64,000 bases of DNA from contig JAOBSW010000167.1 of assembly GCA_026214975.1 (NCBI GenBank), positions 39,241 through 103,240 of the forward strand. The letters are read 5' to 3'. How positions within the stretch are numbered: position 1 is the stretch's first letter; the number at the start of each line of letters is the position of its first letter. The notes below the pieces were generated by a model. That model was not told the DNA's origin. It saw only the letters and a program-made list of their open reading frames with translations, and searched no databases. This document shows positions 54,724-64,000 of the stretch, piece by piece. Made by a program: the position numbers and the translations under genes. The stretch is from Gentiana macrophylla (lineage: Eukaryota > Streptophyta > Magnoliopsida > Gentianales > Gentianaceae).

Positions 54724-55417
54724 ATGCAATATATTAACTCAGATTTTTTTATTCGGTATATATATAGAGAGAGAGAGAGAAGAGACCAAAAAGACACATA
54801 AAGTTGCAAAATAAGAAAATACGACAACATAGAATTGAGGATAAAAATAAGAAATTAGGACAAAATGTACCAAATTACCTCAATTACTGCAACACACAAA
54901 ACAACATGCAATTCAATGCCATGACTTAAAGTCCATAAATTTTGCAAAATTTCGAACAGAGAATCAGGCATTCAAAACTGTCAAACAAATTCCAAAACAA
55001 AACAAAAAAATCAAGCCAAAACAAACTTTATCCTAAATAAACCTTTCTGGAATATCCATCTCGCTGACGAGAGATTTTATGCTGCAACGGTTGTAGAAAT
55101 GATGTACCAAGTGGCATACTTTAGAGCTTTTCACTTACTCTTTATAACATAATACACTTTAATCGTGTGTGAAAGGTTAGAAATAAATAGTTCAGAATGT
55201 GATATCACTGATATAACCTTTATACAAATGTTGTATTATAAAACTTTCCTCGCAGACACAGCATTAAAATAAGGTATATAGAAGCAAGGAAGACCAACAA
55301 TCAATTATTACAATATTACCGCTGAAAACTTAATTTTTTTATCATGAATATGACAAGCATTTTTACACATTGTAAATCGCTTTTTTTTCCGCGCCTTTGA
55401 CTACATCATTACGATAG
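54724..55417 (+). repeat. Module f, copy 2, left part
   Basis: GAATCAGGCATTCAAAACTG, TCCTAAATAAACCTTTCTGG, CTTAATTTTTTTATCATGAA; parallel to 40946-41590 plus 42507-42600. It lacks MITE 2. A short GA run is at 54767-54782. Confidence 0.75.
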
Positions 55418-56768
55418 GAAAAAAAAAAAAAAAAAAAAAGGGGAGATGGTTTTAAAAGACATAAAAGAGCCGGAAAATATAAAAAGGACATGATCGGAAA
55501 TAGTTGGGAAATAAGGACAAACTCTACGTATTCTCCAAAATACCCTTGTTTAGTTTTTTTTTTTTGAAAAGTATTTACCGGTTTTGAAAGTTAGTAGAAA
55601 AGTCCGTATATACTAGATTCAGATGAGAATGGTCAGATCGGGAGTAAATTCCACAGAATCCGCTGAAATTCAAGAATGAATCTCGCTTGAAAACGCTATA
55701 CGACGATTAAAGGCAATCAAATCTTATGGAATTTCGAACTGGAATTTTGAACGAGTTCGATACGGAAGACATCAGCGTTTATTATTTGAAGCGCACAAAA
55801 AGGGAAGAAGGAATCATCGATTGGGAAAAAATTGGAATTGAAGAAACAATGATATTCTAGCTGTAGGATTCGATCGAAATTCAATGGTAGAATTGAAGAA
55901 TGACAGGTACTATTGGGAATTTTTTTTGTTCTATGTATGGGTAAATCCACTGTAATTGCAGAACAAAGGAATTCTAGAACAGAGGAATGATTCCCAGGTT
56001 AATCCATGACGAGTTTTATTACCGCAAGAGTAGAATCGATAATGGGTATCATGTTAAAGCCTTATTGTATTTGAAATCTCTGTTAATGATGTGTTGTTTT
56101 CCCTGTTACTCTGAATTTCAGTTTGAGGATTATGGTGTTTATGTGTTTTATTCCACTGTTCTTATAATGCATTCCACCTTCCGAATTATGCATTCCGATA
56201 TTCGTATTTCATTATGCATTCCACTGTTGTAATCTACAATTCCATTGTTCGATTTATGCATGGCATGCCCAGTTTGTTCGAATTATGCTTTCCACTGTTC
56301 GAATTGAGCTTTCTGAACCACTGGATTAGCCATTCCACTGTTCTATTGAGGATATTCTGAATTTTTGTTGCATTATTCGATTGTGGTTAAAGGGATAGTG
56401 GATTGCCTTTCTCAAGTGCAAAGTTCATCAAACTGCAGAATCACATATAGTTGAAGGATGAACAAAATGAAAAGGCTTTCCACGTATTAATCATAGATAG
56501 ATTTTTAAAAGAATAAAAATCCCTAAAATGAAGCCTTTATCAGCATTAAAGGGCAGTTATGCAGCTGGAAATGGATGGATGACGCCATAATTTATTTATT
56601 TTTATAAAAAAACGTCATAATATTAAATGAGATTTACAGCTGTGAAAGTAGATTGAAGGGTACAAAAGTCTAGTGGAATACATTATTGTCCTTGTAACCA
56701 TTAAAAATTCCACTGGATTAAACACTTATTTCATAATGAAAATGTCCTTTTAGACATTAAAGCCAAAA
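55418..56768. mobile_element. Unclassified ~1.35 kb insertion in module f
   Basis: Defined by comparison with 42.59 kb, where TACATCATAACGACAG continues to GATTTGTAGATGCAAAG after 26 bp. It starts with an A run, and its ends share weakly inverted AAAAGGACAT and GACATAAAA motifs. A region at 56140-56350 repeats TTCCACTGTTC. No transposase domain. Probably a non-autonomous DNA element. Confidence 0.5.
56140..56350. repeat. Imperfect repeats of GCATTCCACTGTTC
   Basis: About eight variants of ATTCCACTGTTC or GAATTATGCATTCCAC, spaced 20-35 bp apart. Confidence 0.7.
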
Positions 56769-56910
56769 AAATAGAGATTTGTAGATGCAAAATCACAATG
56801 TTCGTCCGATAGATGCAAATATAATTGTTTATTAATTAAAACATTAGTGGGTCGGTGTGACCAAGATAATTCGGAAGTTTGGTATATGTACGCCAATGAT
56901 TGTTGTGTTA
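56769..56910 (+). repeat. Module f, copy 2, right part
   Basis: GATTTGTAGATGCAAAATCA, TGTTTATTAATTAAAACATT and CAATGATTGTTGTGTTACTG, parallel to 42626-42760. Confidence 0.7.
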
Positions 56911-58620
56911 CTGCAGTGCATTACGTCTATGTTTTCCGGTATGAAGTTTATTGTGTTATCGCATGCATGATGATTACGACATGTAAGAACGAGTGTTAAA
57001 TGTTGTTGCATCTTATAATCGCGTCTTATTGACATGCTAATGTGCATATAGAACTTCGTGATATGTAGAAATTGTTGATACATGGTTCCCAAGTGGTTGT
57101 GACCGCATCTTTGGTTGTTACTCCTCTAAAATGTCATGTTTCCTAATTTGGTGTAACCTTTAGGTAGTTTTTGCTTTCAGTAAATGTTTCTAGATGCTAG
57201 AAAATTGGGGAGCATGTGTGCATCTCATGCAGTTGTTCTTAGCTTATAATTATATAATGTTATTAATCTTATTTTAGCATGTTACTCATGCAAATCATGC
57301 TTAACATGGTACGTAGTCGTGACACAAACACAACTATCCCTTGGCTACCACCCACCCGGTTTTTATTTTCACTTTATATAAATCAGTCAAACACAATTAG
57401 TTGTTTTAATCAAGCCCACCCGACCATATAAATATAGTTCATTAGCTAATCTGACCACCAATTCCCGGTTCCGTCCTCGATGGTACTCTATGTTATCTTG
57501 TTACTATATGTTTAAGTCTTTGCTTGTCACTATATCCTGGCGATGCAAATCTAAGTCTTTATGTTATTGCATCCGCATTTTTGGCATGTCATTCGCTCAG
57601 AAATGTGCTACTACATAGTTGTTACTCCATATGTGCTACTTCTTGCAAGAGTCCAAAGCCACATTTTTATAGTGTGTTACTACTTGTGTGTTACTCCATG
57701 TGCTGCTACTCAATGCGTGATATATACTCAAATTTATGTTATCGTGATCCGTGTTATCGTGATGTGAAAGTCCAATGTCGCTGGGTTACAAAGTATGCAT
57801 TTCATATATGTTACTACATGTACTAGTTGAACTTGAATGTCACATGTGTTTTTTTTTTTCTTTCCGAATGAGAGTCCAGTGTCAAAGGTTATAAGTGTTA
57901 TTACACGTGTGTTCACTTGAATTGAAAAAATTGTATGTGTATGGCAATGTGTACATGCATGGGAAATAGATGCAACAAATGTAAAGAATTTGAGGCTATC
58001 ACATGTTGTGGAAAAGTCCAAAAAAAAACATTACAAGATAATATACTCAATTACAAAACGTTATCCCGCTTATTATAAAAGTCAAAACGAAACAATTCCA
58101 TTGTCTCAATACCATTTCCAAACTTGCAAGTCGGATAAGTGCACTTTTTACTTGATATACTACATGTTGAAGTCGAGACAAAGGCTACATTTCAAAGACA
58201 ATTATCGGATGTCCAATTGCATAATTTGAAAGTGGATGATAGTTAACCCAAAATTCCACCTTGATTTGTGCACCAGTGAATCCACATGTCCGAACACTTT
58301 CTTTTGTGTATTCCACCTTGATTTGTGCATGATCGATCGCTTTTGTGCTTAGTATACGGTATCCTACGCCCCATCTCCTGGTCGTTAAATGGGCGTTATT
58401 TAGACATTATCACGACCCATATGTTAAGGTGGCAAAGCAGATATGGAAGTAACGTAGAAGTTTTCACCCTATTTCTTGTTTATCCATTTAAATGAAAACG
58501 CATGTGGTGTGCCTCAGTATTTGATTTGATGCAACGATTAATTGATCGTTAATTAATTTCCATTTACCTTTACTACATGCTTGAAGGCTATAACGCGGTC
58601 AAATGTTATGTGTTAGTGCA
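56911..58620. other. GTTACT-rich non-coding region
   Basis: No gene recognised. From 57110 to 57900, GTTACT or TTACTAC/TTACTCC motifs recur about ten times in one orientation. ORFs such as 57524-57826 owe their length to this composition. From 57900 to 58620 I see nothing further. Confidence 0.45.
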
Positions 58621-59616
58621 TGAAAATTAGAAAAATGGTCCTTTAAGTTGGCCTATTTTTTATTTTAGTCCTGGCCTCCAAAATGGTCCTCGTAAGTTTT
58701 TTCTATTTTTAAATAGTCCTATCCGCCGGAAAACGCCGATCGACACCGGAATCTTTAAAATTATCGATGTGGCTGCCACGTTGATCCTACGTGGTCGTGG
58801 ATCTCATTTCTACTCAATTTATTGAAAACCACCCCTTATAAAACGCATAATTGATTCAACACAAATTCGAACCCACAACCTTACGGTGGATCTCATTTCT
58901 ACTCAATTTATTGAAAATACTCCCTTACAAAAAATTGATTCAACATGATTCAAACCCACAAACTTACGGTAGAGAAACAAGCACTTTGCCCATCGAAGCT
59001 AAAGCTCCTGTATGTCCATTACGACAAAACTTATTACTTATTCAACTTATTCCTACAACAATATCTTCCAAGGAAAAGAATCCTCATGCTATAGCTATTA
59101 ATTATTGCATAAAACACTAAATAAGCCATTATTCACACATAAATTGAACAAGACATTTCGTGTAGCACTTTGCCATCCGAGCCCTATAGTTATGTAATTT
59201 TCTTTGTGTTGTGTTGTCAATGTAATGTATCTTTAGAATGATGTTTTTATGTTATTCGTTTCTTTTAATGCTGTGTTGTCAATCTAATTTATCTTTGGGA
59301 TGAAGCTCTGAATGGCAAAGTGCTTGTTTCTCTACCGTAAGGTCGCGAGTTCAATTCTATGTTGAATCATTTTTTTATAAGTGGGCATTTTTTCAATAAA
59401 TTGAGTAGAAACGGGACCCCATAGCCACGTAGAGGGATCCAACGCGGGCAACCACGCCAAGAATTTTAAAAGATTCCGTGCTCGCTTATCGCTTTCTCCG
59501 GGAATGACTATTTTTATATATAAAAAACAGTTTACAGTGACCATTTTCCTCATCGGAGCAGAGCAAGACTAAAATCCAAAATAGCCAACTTAAAGGACTA
59601 TTTTTCTAATTTTGCC
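58621..59616. mobile_element. Fold-back MULE MITE 3 (~1.0 kb)
   Basis: TGTTAGTGCA duplicated at 58611-58620 and 59618-59627. Ends TGAAAATTAGAAAAATGGTC and TATTTTTCTAATTTTGCC, with GTCCTATCCGCCGG inside, as in MITEs 1 and 2. The arms carry tRNA-like blocks in opposite orientation (58925-59005 and 59300-59370), and the left arm has a ~95 bp tandem duplication (58795-58970). Confidence 0.88.
59300..59370 (+). other. tRNA-like block in right arm of MITE 3
   Basis: GAAGCTCTGAATGGCAAAGT (A-box-like), then GGTCGCGAGTTCAATTC (B-box-like). Its inverted partner is at 58925-59005 (GATTCAAACCCACAAAC on +). Not a tRNA gene. Confidence 0.5.
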
Positions 59617-59935
59617 GTGTTAGTGCACATGTTACCGTGTTATATATGTCAAAGCTTGAAGCATATAGTGCCACACATATACATGCTTCTTATAACCTTC
59701 AAGCATGTAGTACCACAGATACAGAATAAAAGAAGATTATCCGTCAATTATTAATTAAAAAGAAATTAGATCGAAACATGAAGAAAAAATATTATGGTGG
59801 CAATTATCGCAAATTATGCATAAAAGGCTGGATTACGTAGGCAATTATTCAGAAACATATGGAAACCTGGGGAAAAAAAGAATAGAGAAGGATATATATT
59901 ATGCAGTCACTAGCACTTTTACTATTACTACTTTT
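59617..59935 (+). repeat. Macrorepeat segment after MITE 3
   Basis: AAAGAAGATTATCCGTCAAT, AGATCGAAACATGAAGAAAA, GCAAATTATGCATAAAAGGC and TATTATGCAGTCACTAGC, as at 23335-23535. Both copies follow a MULE MITE, but the MITEs have different target duplications. Confidence 0.75.
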
Positions 59936-60004
59936 CCTGCATATTATCACAATATATACAGTTAACTATCATGTAGTACGATCAATTTTCTGCTTCTTTT
60001 GTGC

Positions 60005-60690
60005 TTATACGGAAATCTTCCATCTTCTTTTCCTTTCGCTTTTTGTTTCATTTTTAACCATCCTAGGAATGGAGGACTGCCCGGCGGTTGCATGTTCTTC
60101 TTGTTCTTGCACAGATTTATCGTATAATTGTATCATTTGATGATAAACAGAATTTAAATTTGACTCCTGCAATTCTTTTAGGTGTTTCTGCATTTCTTGA
60201 AAGCGCCGCAAACCTGAAATTGAAGTTCCTCTGTTGAATATGGTGTTTTCAAGTTGTGCCACTCTAGCTCTAACTCTAAGTTGCTCAATTAATTTCTTTT
60301 CACTAGCATGTTCTGACAAAGACACAACATTATGTCGCCCTTCAACGGTCGATGCATCATAGCTATCGGGTTAGATGTTGTATATACACCTCTAGCTAGC
60401 CTTCTAATTTCTTTGTCTAATTTCTGTTGTATCGCCTTCTCGTTCTTCACATATATCTTCAATTCTTGGGCCTTAATCATACTTCTAGCCTCCTCCAACT
60501 CTTTTTGACAACTTTACATTCTTCTTGTATTTTTCGGAGGTTTTCCTGCTCCATCATATTTTCAGTTGTGTTAACCACAGTTGCCGATAGTAATGAGGAG
60601 GATGTGTTACCCCATATTGCCTCTTACTCCATGACATTCTGTGCCTCTTCCTGTACAGTTTGTTCTGTCCATCAACCGCAACAAGTGAAA
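60005..60690 (-). pseudogene. Second copy of the MULE coiled-coil gene (fragment)
   Basis: Read leftwards: an IWGNTSSSLL-like piece (~60610) parallel to EWGGTPTFSLLS in the MULE gene at 7.83 kb, then ENMMEQEN. Next come helical, charged segments (MEEARSMIKAQELKIYVKNE and LIEQLRVRARVAQLENTIFN). It ends LKELQESNLNSVYHQMIQLY and AGQSSIPRM, parallel to LKDSNLLEHVHQVTQQY and GQFSIPR at 6.95-7.05 kb. The DUF1985-like part is absent. Frames are shifted between segments. The encoded role is unknown; a coiled coil suggests protein-protein contact. Confidence 0.75.
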
Positions 60691-60789
60691 AATTAAAGGG
60701 ATTGAAAAAATTTTTCAGGATCGTTATCATCAATAGAAATCAAAGAAAAAAAGGACGAACAGTTTCATATAAAAGAGATTCGTGAATGA

Positions 60790-61680
60790 ATTATCACATT
60801 AATTAATCCAAGAATTTCTTGAGGTTACCATTGAAATACAAAAGAAAACAACGGCTCAGCAATAAAGCGAAAATAAATGCATTTACTTTTGAGTGTTTAC
60901 TACAAATTTACCTATGCTACCATAAATAAAAACTCGTTTAATTGATGTTCAAAAAAAACAAATTTACCTAAGTTAAACCTTAATAAGACATGTTCTTGAT
61001 TTCCTAATTTACCAAGATTTTTTTAAAAACATCATGTTTTTACTCCATTGATCATAACAATTAATATTGTGCAAAAAATATGTTGCAAATACCATTTGTT
61101 TATCTGAGTGATTGTGGTGATAAAAAAAGTCGTGTTACTCGTTTTAATCCTCATTTTTCGGGAGTGTCGGCAGATGGCCGGATATACATAGACAAAAATG
61201 GCTGCCGGTGGTGTGAAATCATTCAGGGGTTCAATTGGAGGTCCTATGCAAAAATGAGAAATGTAGCTAGTAAACATTCAAGGACTAAAACAAACAACAT
61301 TTCAAACAAATTAGATAATTGAATGTACGGTAAGAGGGCAGCATTTAAGCAATACATTACATAAATATGAAAACTAAAAATATGTAGAGTACCTATGATA
61401 TGTCAAGATCAACGATCTCTCCGAAACCTAAATTTTATCGATAAGTCTTCAACCAGAATCTTCAAAATAAAAGGCATTCTTTTCATTTTCTTGCAAAACC
61501 TTCACCACAATCTTGAAAATTTAGGTAATTGTATACACTTTACTTAATATGATGGAGCTGCTAAAAAAATTTAGTGGTTGCGAAATTAGGTAATGGTATA
61601 CACTTTATATAAAGGAATGGAGCGCTACAAATAAGCTGTGGTTAGGGAAATTTGGGTAATAGTATACTAACCCTAACCCT
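60790..61680 (+). repeat. Module a, copy 5
   Basis: GCAATAAAGCGAAAATAAAT, GGAGTGTCGGCAGATGGCCG, GGTGGTGTGAAATCATTCAG, TACCTATGATATGTCAAGAT and repeated GGTAAT..TATACACTTTA blocks. Nothing recognisable from 61681 to 61865. Confidence 0.78.
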
Positions 61681-61865
61681 AACTTTAGTTGATTTGGATT
61701 TTTTTTTCGTAGGCTTCTAAATATATTCGCCCAGTAAATAAAATATGCACAGGACGCCGGTGTAACTTTGGACGCCAGAATCTGAGAGAAAAAAAGATAT
61801 CAAAAGAAAAGGAATATCCAAAACTTGATATCAAAGTAGCACAACAATTGGCTGCCGCGCTTATG

Positions 61866-62152
61866 CTAAAAGGGGCCTAAGGTTGATTTATCGGACGGGG
61901 CCCTTTGCTGGGTATGGTTTATTTTGTAAGAATCAAAAGTTGAAGGGTTTTATTGCATTTATTTTGATACGAGTGAAATTTTATTTTGAAATGCATTACA
62001 ATAATATAAATCACATTTTAGTAATTAAACCTGGTGCAATTAGTATATGTATAAATGAGTATAATGTTTTAAGTATAATAGCATGTGAAAATATGGTGGT
62101 ACCACTTATTTTGGGTGCTTAATGAAAGAATCGAGGTGCTTTAAAGGCCCCT
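61866..62152. mobile_element. MITE-like element with AAAGGGGCC inverted tips
   Basis: Left TAAAAGGGGCCTAAGG, right TTTAAAGGCCCCTTTATA. It lies between the end of module a and the start of module d. Short inverted tips only; target duplication unclear. Confidence 0.4.
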
Positions 62153-62640
62153 TTATATTATCTGTCGCTTAAAAACAATTTTAGTATTTATTAATGCTAG
62201 TTTTTGTTATAAAACTAATAAAAGAAAGAACATGAACAAAAGTACTAAAGAGAAAGAGATAAATGCCGTGCATTATTTCACCCCAGATCACTGGAAGATT
62301 TATAAATGAGATTAGATGTTAATACAATACATAGATAAACCGTAAAAATTCAGAATCAATTTAAATAATAGATAAACATATTATTATATTTTATAACAGT
62401 TTGACATTTTTCCACAATGTACTGTTAGAAGAACAATTTTTATTTGTATGAGAAAGAAAAGTAAATTAAATCCATTTAACGCAAAAAGTGAATTGCTTAT
62501 TGAGAATTTTTTTTTATTTTTTTTTGAGGGTGCTTGAGTTTCTTAATACTTGTAAAAGTCTACATAAAAATTAGGACGGATATAGTACATTAGATATAAA
62601 AAGGACAAAATAAGATAAAAAGGGGAAAAATTTATAACTT
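62153..62640 (+). repeat. Module d, copy 6
   Basis: CTGTCGCTTAAAAACAATTT, AGAAAGAAAAGTAAATTAAA and TAGGACGGATATAGTACATT. An insertion of about 185 bp with TTATAAAA/TTTTATAA ends lies at about 62213-62398. Confidence 0.75.
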
Positions 62641-62900
62641 TATCACATAGTATTGGACGGAGAAATCAGTCATTTTATATTCCTTCGGTTTGGTTGGGTT
62701 TAGAGTTCTTTTATTCTTGCAGGAGAGCATCAGAATGATGTTTTTATCGCCGTGATCCTCGATTAAGTTTCGAGTCGGGTAGTTGCTGGATCGAGTTCAA
62801 GACAACCTACCCTTTGGTGCATTGATGGATTCTTCACTGGTAAACATGTAATGAGGAACTTGATGAGAGAATCAAAACATCTCTTGTACAACTTTAAAGT
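62641..62900 (+). repeat. Module e, copy 4 (truncated)
   Basis: CACATAGTATTGGACGGAGA, CAGGAGAGCATCAGAATGAT and CATGTAATGAGGAACTTGAT, an empty site for the Copia insertion. The DUF3444 part is absent; 62901-63120 shows no gene. Confidence 0.78.
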
Positions 62901-63120
62901 CATATCCTGCATATAACACAATTAAAAGTTTATTCTCACGATAAACGCTTGTTGATTGAATGCACCACATCGAATCTACTGTAGAAGATCACATTTCATT
63001 GTAGACTTAACTTTGCTTAGGTCGAATTTGAGTTTAGATTCACTTTTTAAATATAATGTTGAACAAACCTAACTTTGGTGCCCTGAAAATAAATCAATTG
63101 TGGTGCCTTTCACAACTGCT

Positions 63121-63445
63121 TGAGAGAAAATAAGATGAATTTCTGTAGCATACTTGAAAATAATAAACGAGCTTAAATTGATTAAGATTTTCTTGTGGTT
63201 ATGCTACAAAACAAAAGAAAACAACACCGTATCAATAAAGTTTAAAATAAATGCATTTATGTTTCAATTTTTAATACCAATTTGCCTAAATTAAACTTTT
63301 TTTTAATCAAAGACATATTCTTGATTTCCAATACACTAAGATTTACTAAGGCTGCTAGCCTACTGCCACAAAACGAGCAACACATCGCGTTTTATACCAT
63401 TGATCATGAAATGTTGTGTCACTGCTTTACCCGAGTGAATGTGGC
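63121..63445 (+). repeat. Module a, copy 6, first part
   Basis: AAAATAATAAACGAGCTTAA, AATAAATGCATTTATGTTTC, ATTGATCATGAAATGTTGTG. Interrupted by inserted sequence to about 63810. Confidence 0.75.
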
Positions 63446-63493
63446 CAAAGGCCGCATAAAAAATTGTATAGGGCTAGAAATTTGTCATATTTT

Positions 63494-63635
63494 TACACAT
63501 GTACGCCATTTTTTATCTCCACCGAGACTTTTTTACACATGCACGTACATTGTTTATCTCCACCGAGACTCGAACTTAAACTTCCGCATTACACAATCAC
63601 ATCACTTTACCATCTGATCGATGCCTTGTTGGCAT
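63494..63635 (-). mobile_element. tRNA-derived SINE, short, with 16 bp target duplication
   Basis: AAATTTGTCATATTTT flanks it at 63478-63493 and 63636-63651. On the reverse strand, GGCATCGATCAGATGGTAAA (A-box region) is followed by AAGTTCGAGTCTCGGTGG (B box). The tail region (TTATCTCCACCGAGACT on +) is duplicated in tandem. Confidence 0.75.
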
Positions 63636-63810
63636 AAATTTGTCATATTTTGTAAACCACTCCAAACTTAATCTTATATATTATAGCTCAATACGGATTT
63701 ATGTATGACACGGTCGTTTCATATTTATACGTAATAAAAATTCTCACTCGTAATATATTATTTTTACCAGGTCGGTTGCCTCATACCTTCTTAGCGCAGC
63801 AGCCACCTGA

Positions 63811-64000
63811 TTGTGGCATTAAAAACAAATTATGTCACTCAAGCTTTAACCATAATTTTTTTCTTTTGCAGCATCAGTAGATGGGTGTACCTAGAAAACA
63901 GAAATCATTCAGCTTGTCTTACATTTGGAGTTCCTGTGGGAAAAATTAGACAAGTAGGCTTATAAACATTCAATGACTAAAAAAATCCACACCAAACTTT
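63811..64000 (+). repeat. Module a, copy 6, second part (runs off window)
   Basis: CTGATTGTGGCATTAAAAAC, GTAGATGGGTGTACCTAGAA, CATTCAATGACTAAAAAAAT. The window ends about where it began, in the same module. Confidence 0.75.

Noticed and set aside
57524..57826. 100-codon ORF in the GTTACT-rich region
   Set aside because: Its length comes from biased short repeats. No domain, and overlapping frames are equally open.
61669..61690. CTAACCCTAACCCTAAC, resembling a telomere repeat
   Set aside because: Only about 2.5 units, of a CCCTAA type not usual in most plants. Other copies of module a have TTAGGGTTAGG-like text at the same place, so it is part of the module.
1..64000. CRISPR arrays, bacterial operons, riboswitches or phage-like genes
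   Set aside because: The window is plant-type DNA with introns, LTR elements and MITEs. No regularly spaced short repeats with unique spacers were seen.

Overview
This is a stretch of plant nuclear DNA, most likely repeat-rich heterochromatin of a eudicot. I found no intact host gene, rRNA gene or functional tRNA gene. The evidence for a plant is the set of element families: a Mutator-like element (MULE) with a MURA-type transposase, Copia and Gypsy LTR elements, an L1-type LINE with a plant RNase H domain, DUF4283 zinc-knuckle protein, a TRIM, tRNA-derived SINEs, mariner/Stowaway-like and hAT MITEs, a CACTA end, DUF1985-like protein and DUF3444 fragments. Base composition is AT-rich with many (TA)n and (CA)n tracts. 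I cannot name the species.

The background of the window is an old macrorepeat whose pieces recur in the same orientation and mostly the same order. I call the pieces a to f. Module a has copies at 1-440, 23.6-24.4, 33.0-34.0, 52.0-52.5, 60.8-61.7 and 63.1-64.0 kb. Module b is at 14.75, 24.4, 34.0/36.2 and 52.5 kb. Module c is at 24.9, 39.1-40.4 and 52.7-53.5 kb. Module d is at 0.57, 15.2, 31.8, 40.5, 53.5 and 62.2 kb. Module e is at 11.9, 15.9/21.5, 31.85 and 62.6 kb. Module f is at 40.9-42.8 and 54.7-56.9 kb. Removing younger insertions restores the order a-b-c-d-(e or f)-a. This looks like a decayed head-to-tail array, or serial insertions of one large element, that later transposons have filled.

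Layout: 0.7-11.9 kb is an 11.2 kb MULE with ~0.9 kb terminal inverted repeats, a decayed mudrA-like transposase (+), a second spliced gene on the other strand (DUF1985-like head, long coiled coil, possible Ulp1-like tail) and a possible captured host exon. 12.1-14.7 kb is a jumble of fragments (mariner MITE, short LTR, Copia RT, CACTA end, DUF4283 gene split by a hAT MITE). 16.3-21.5 kb is a Copia element (-) with both LTRs. 22.1-23.3 kb is a fold-back MULE MITE with tRNA-like arms. 25.0-31.8 kb is a Gypsy element (-) with 2.4 kb LTRs and most of pol deleted. 32.15-32.96 kb holds DUF3444 remnants. 34.1-36.2 kb is a gag-protease-only Copia (-). 36.3-39.1 kb is a 2.8 kb solo LTR (+). 41.6-42.5 kb is a second MULE MITE. 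42.8-47.0 kb is a LINE (+) split by a TRIM. 47.4-50.3 kb holds Copia fragments in opposite orientations. 50.4-51.2 kb is a hAT MITE. 52-58.6 kb is a module series parallel to 39-43 kb. 58.6-59.6 kb is a third MULE MITE. 60.0-60.7 kb is a second, broken copy of the MULE coiled-coil gene.

The main interest lies in three things: the same-orientation macrorepeat array, the MULE with its conserved second gene and associated short motif clusters, and recurrent capture of non-transposon sequence (DUF3444 exons, tRNA-like arms, an unidentified exon). Coordinates of repeat modules are approximate, because all alignments were made by eye.
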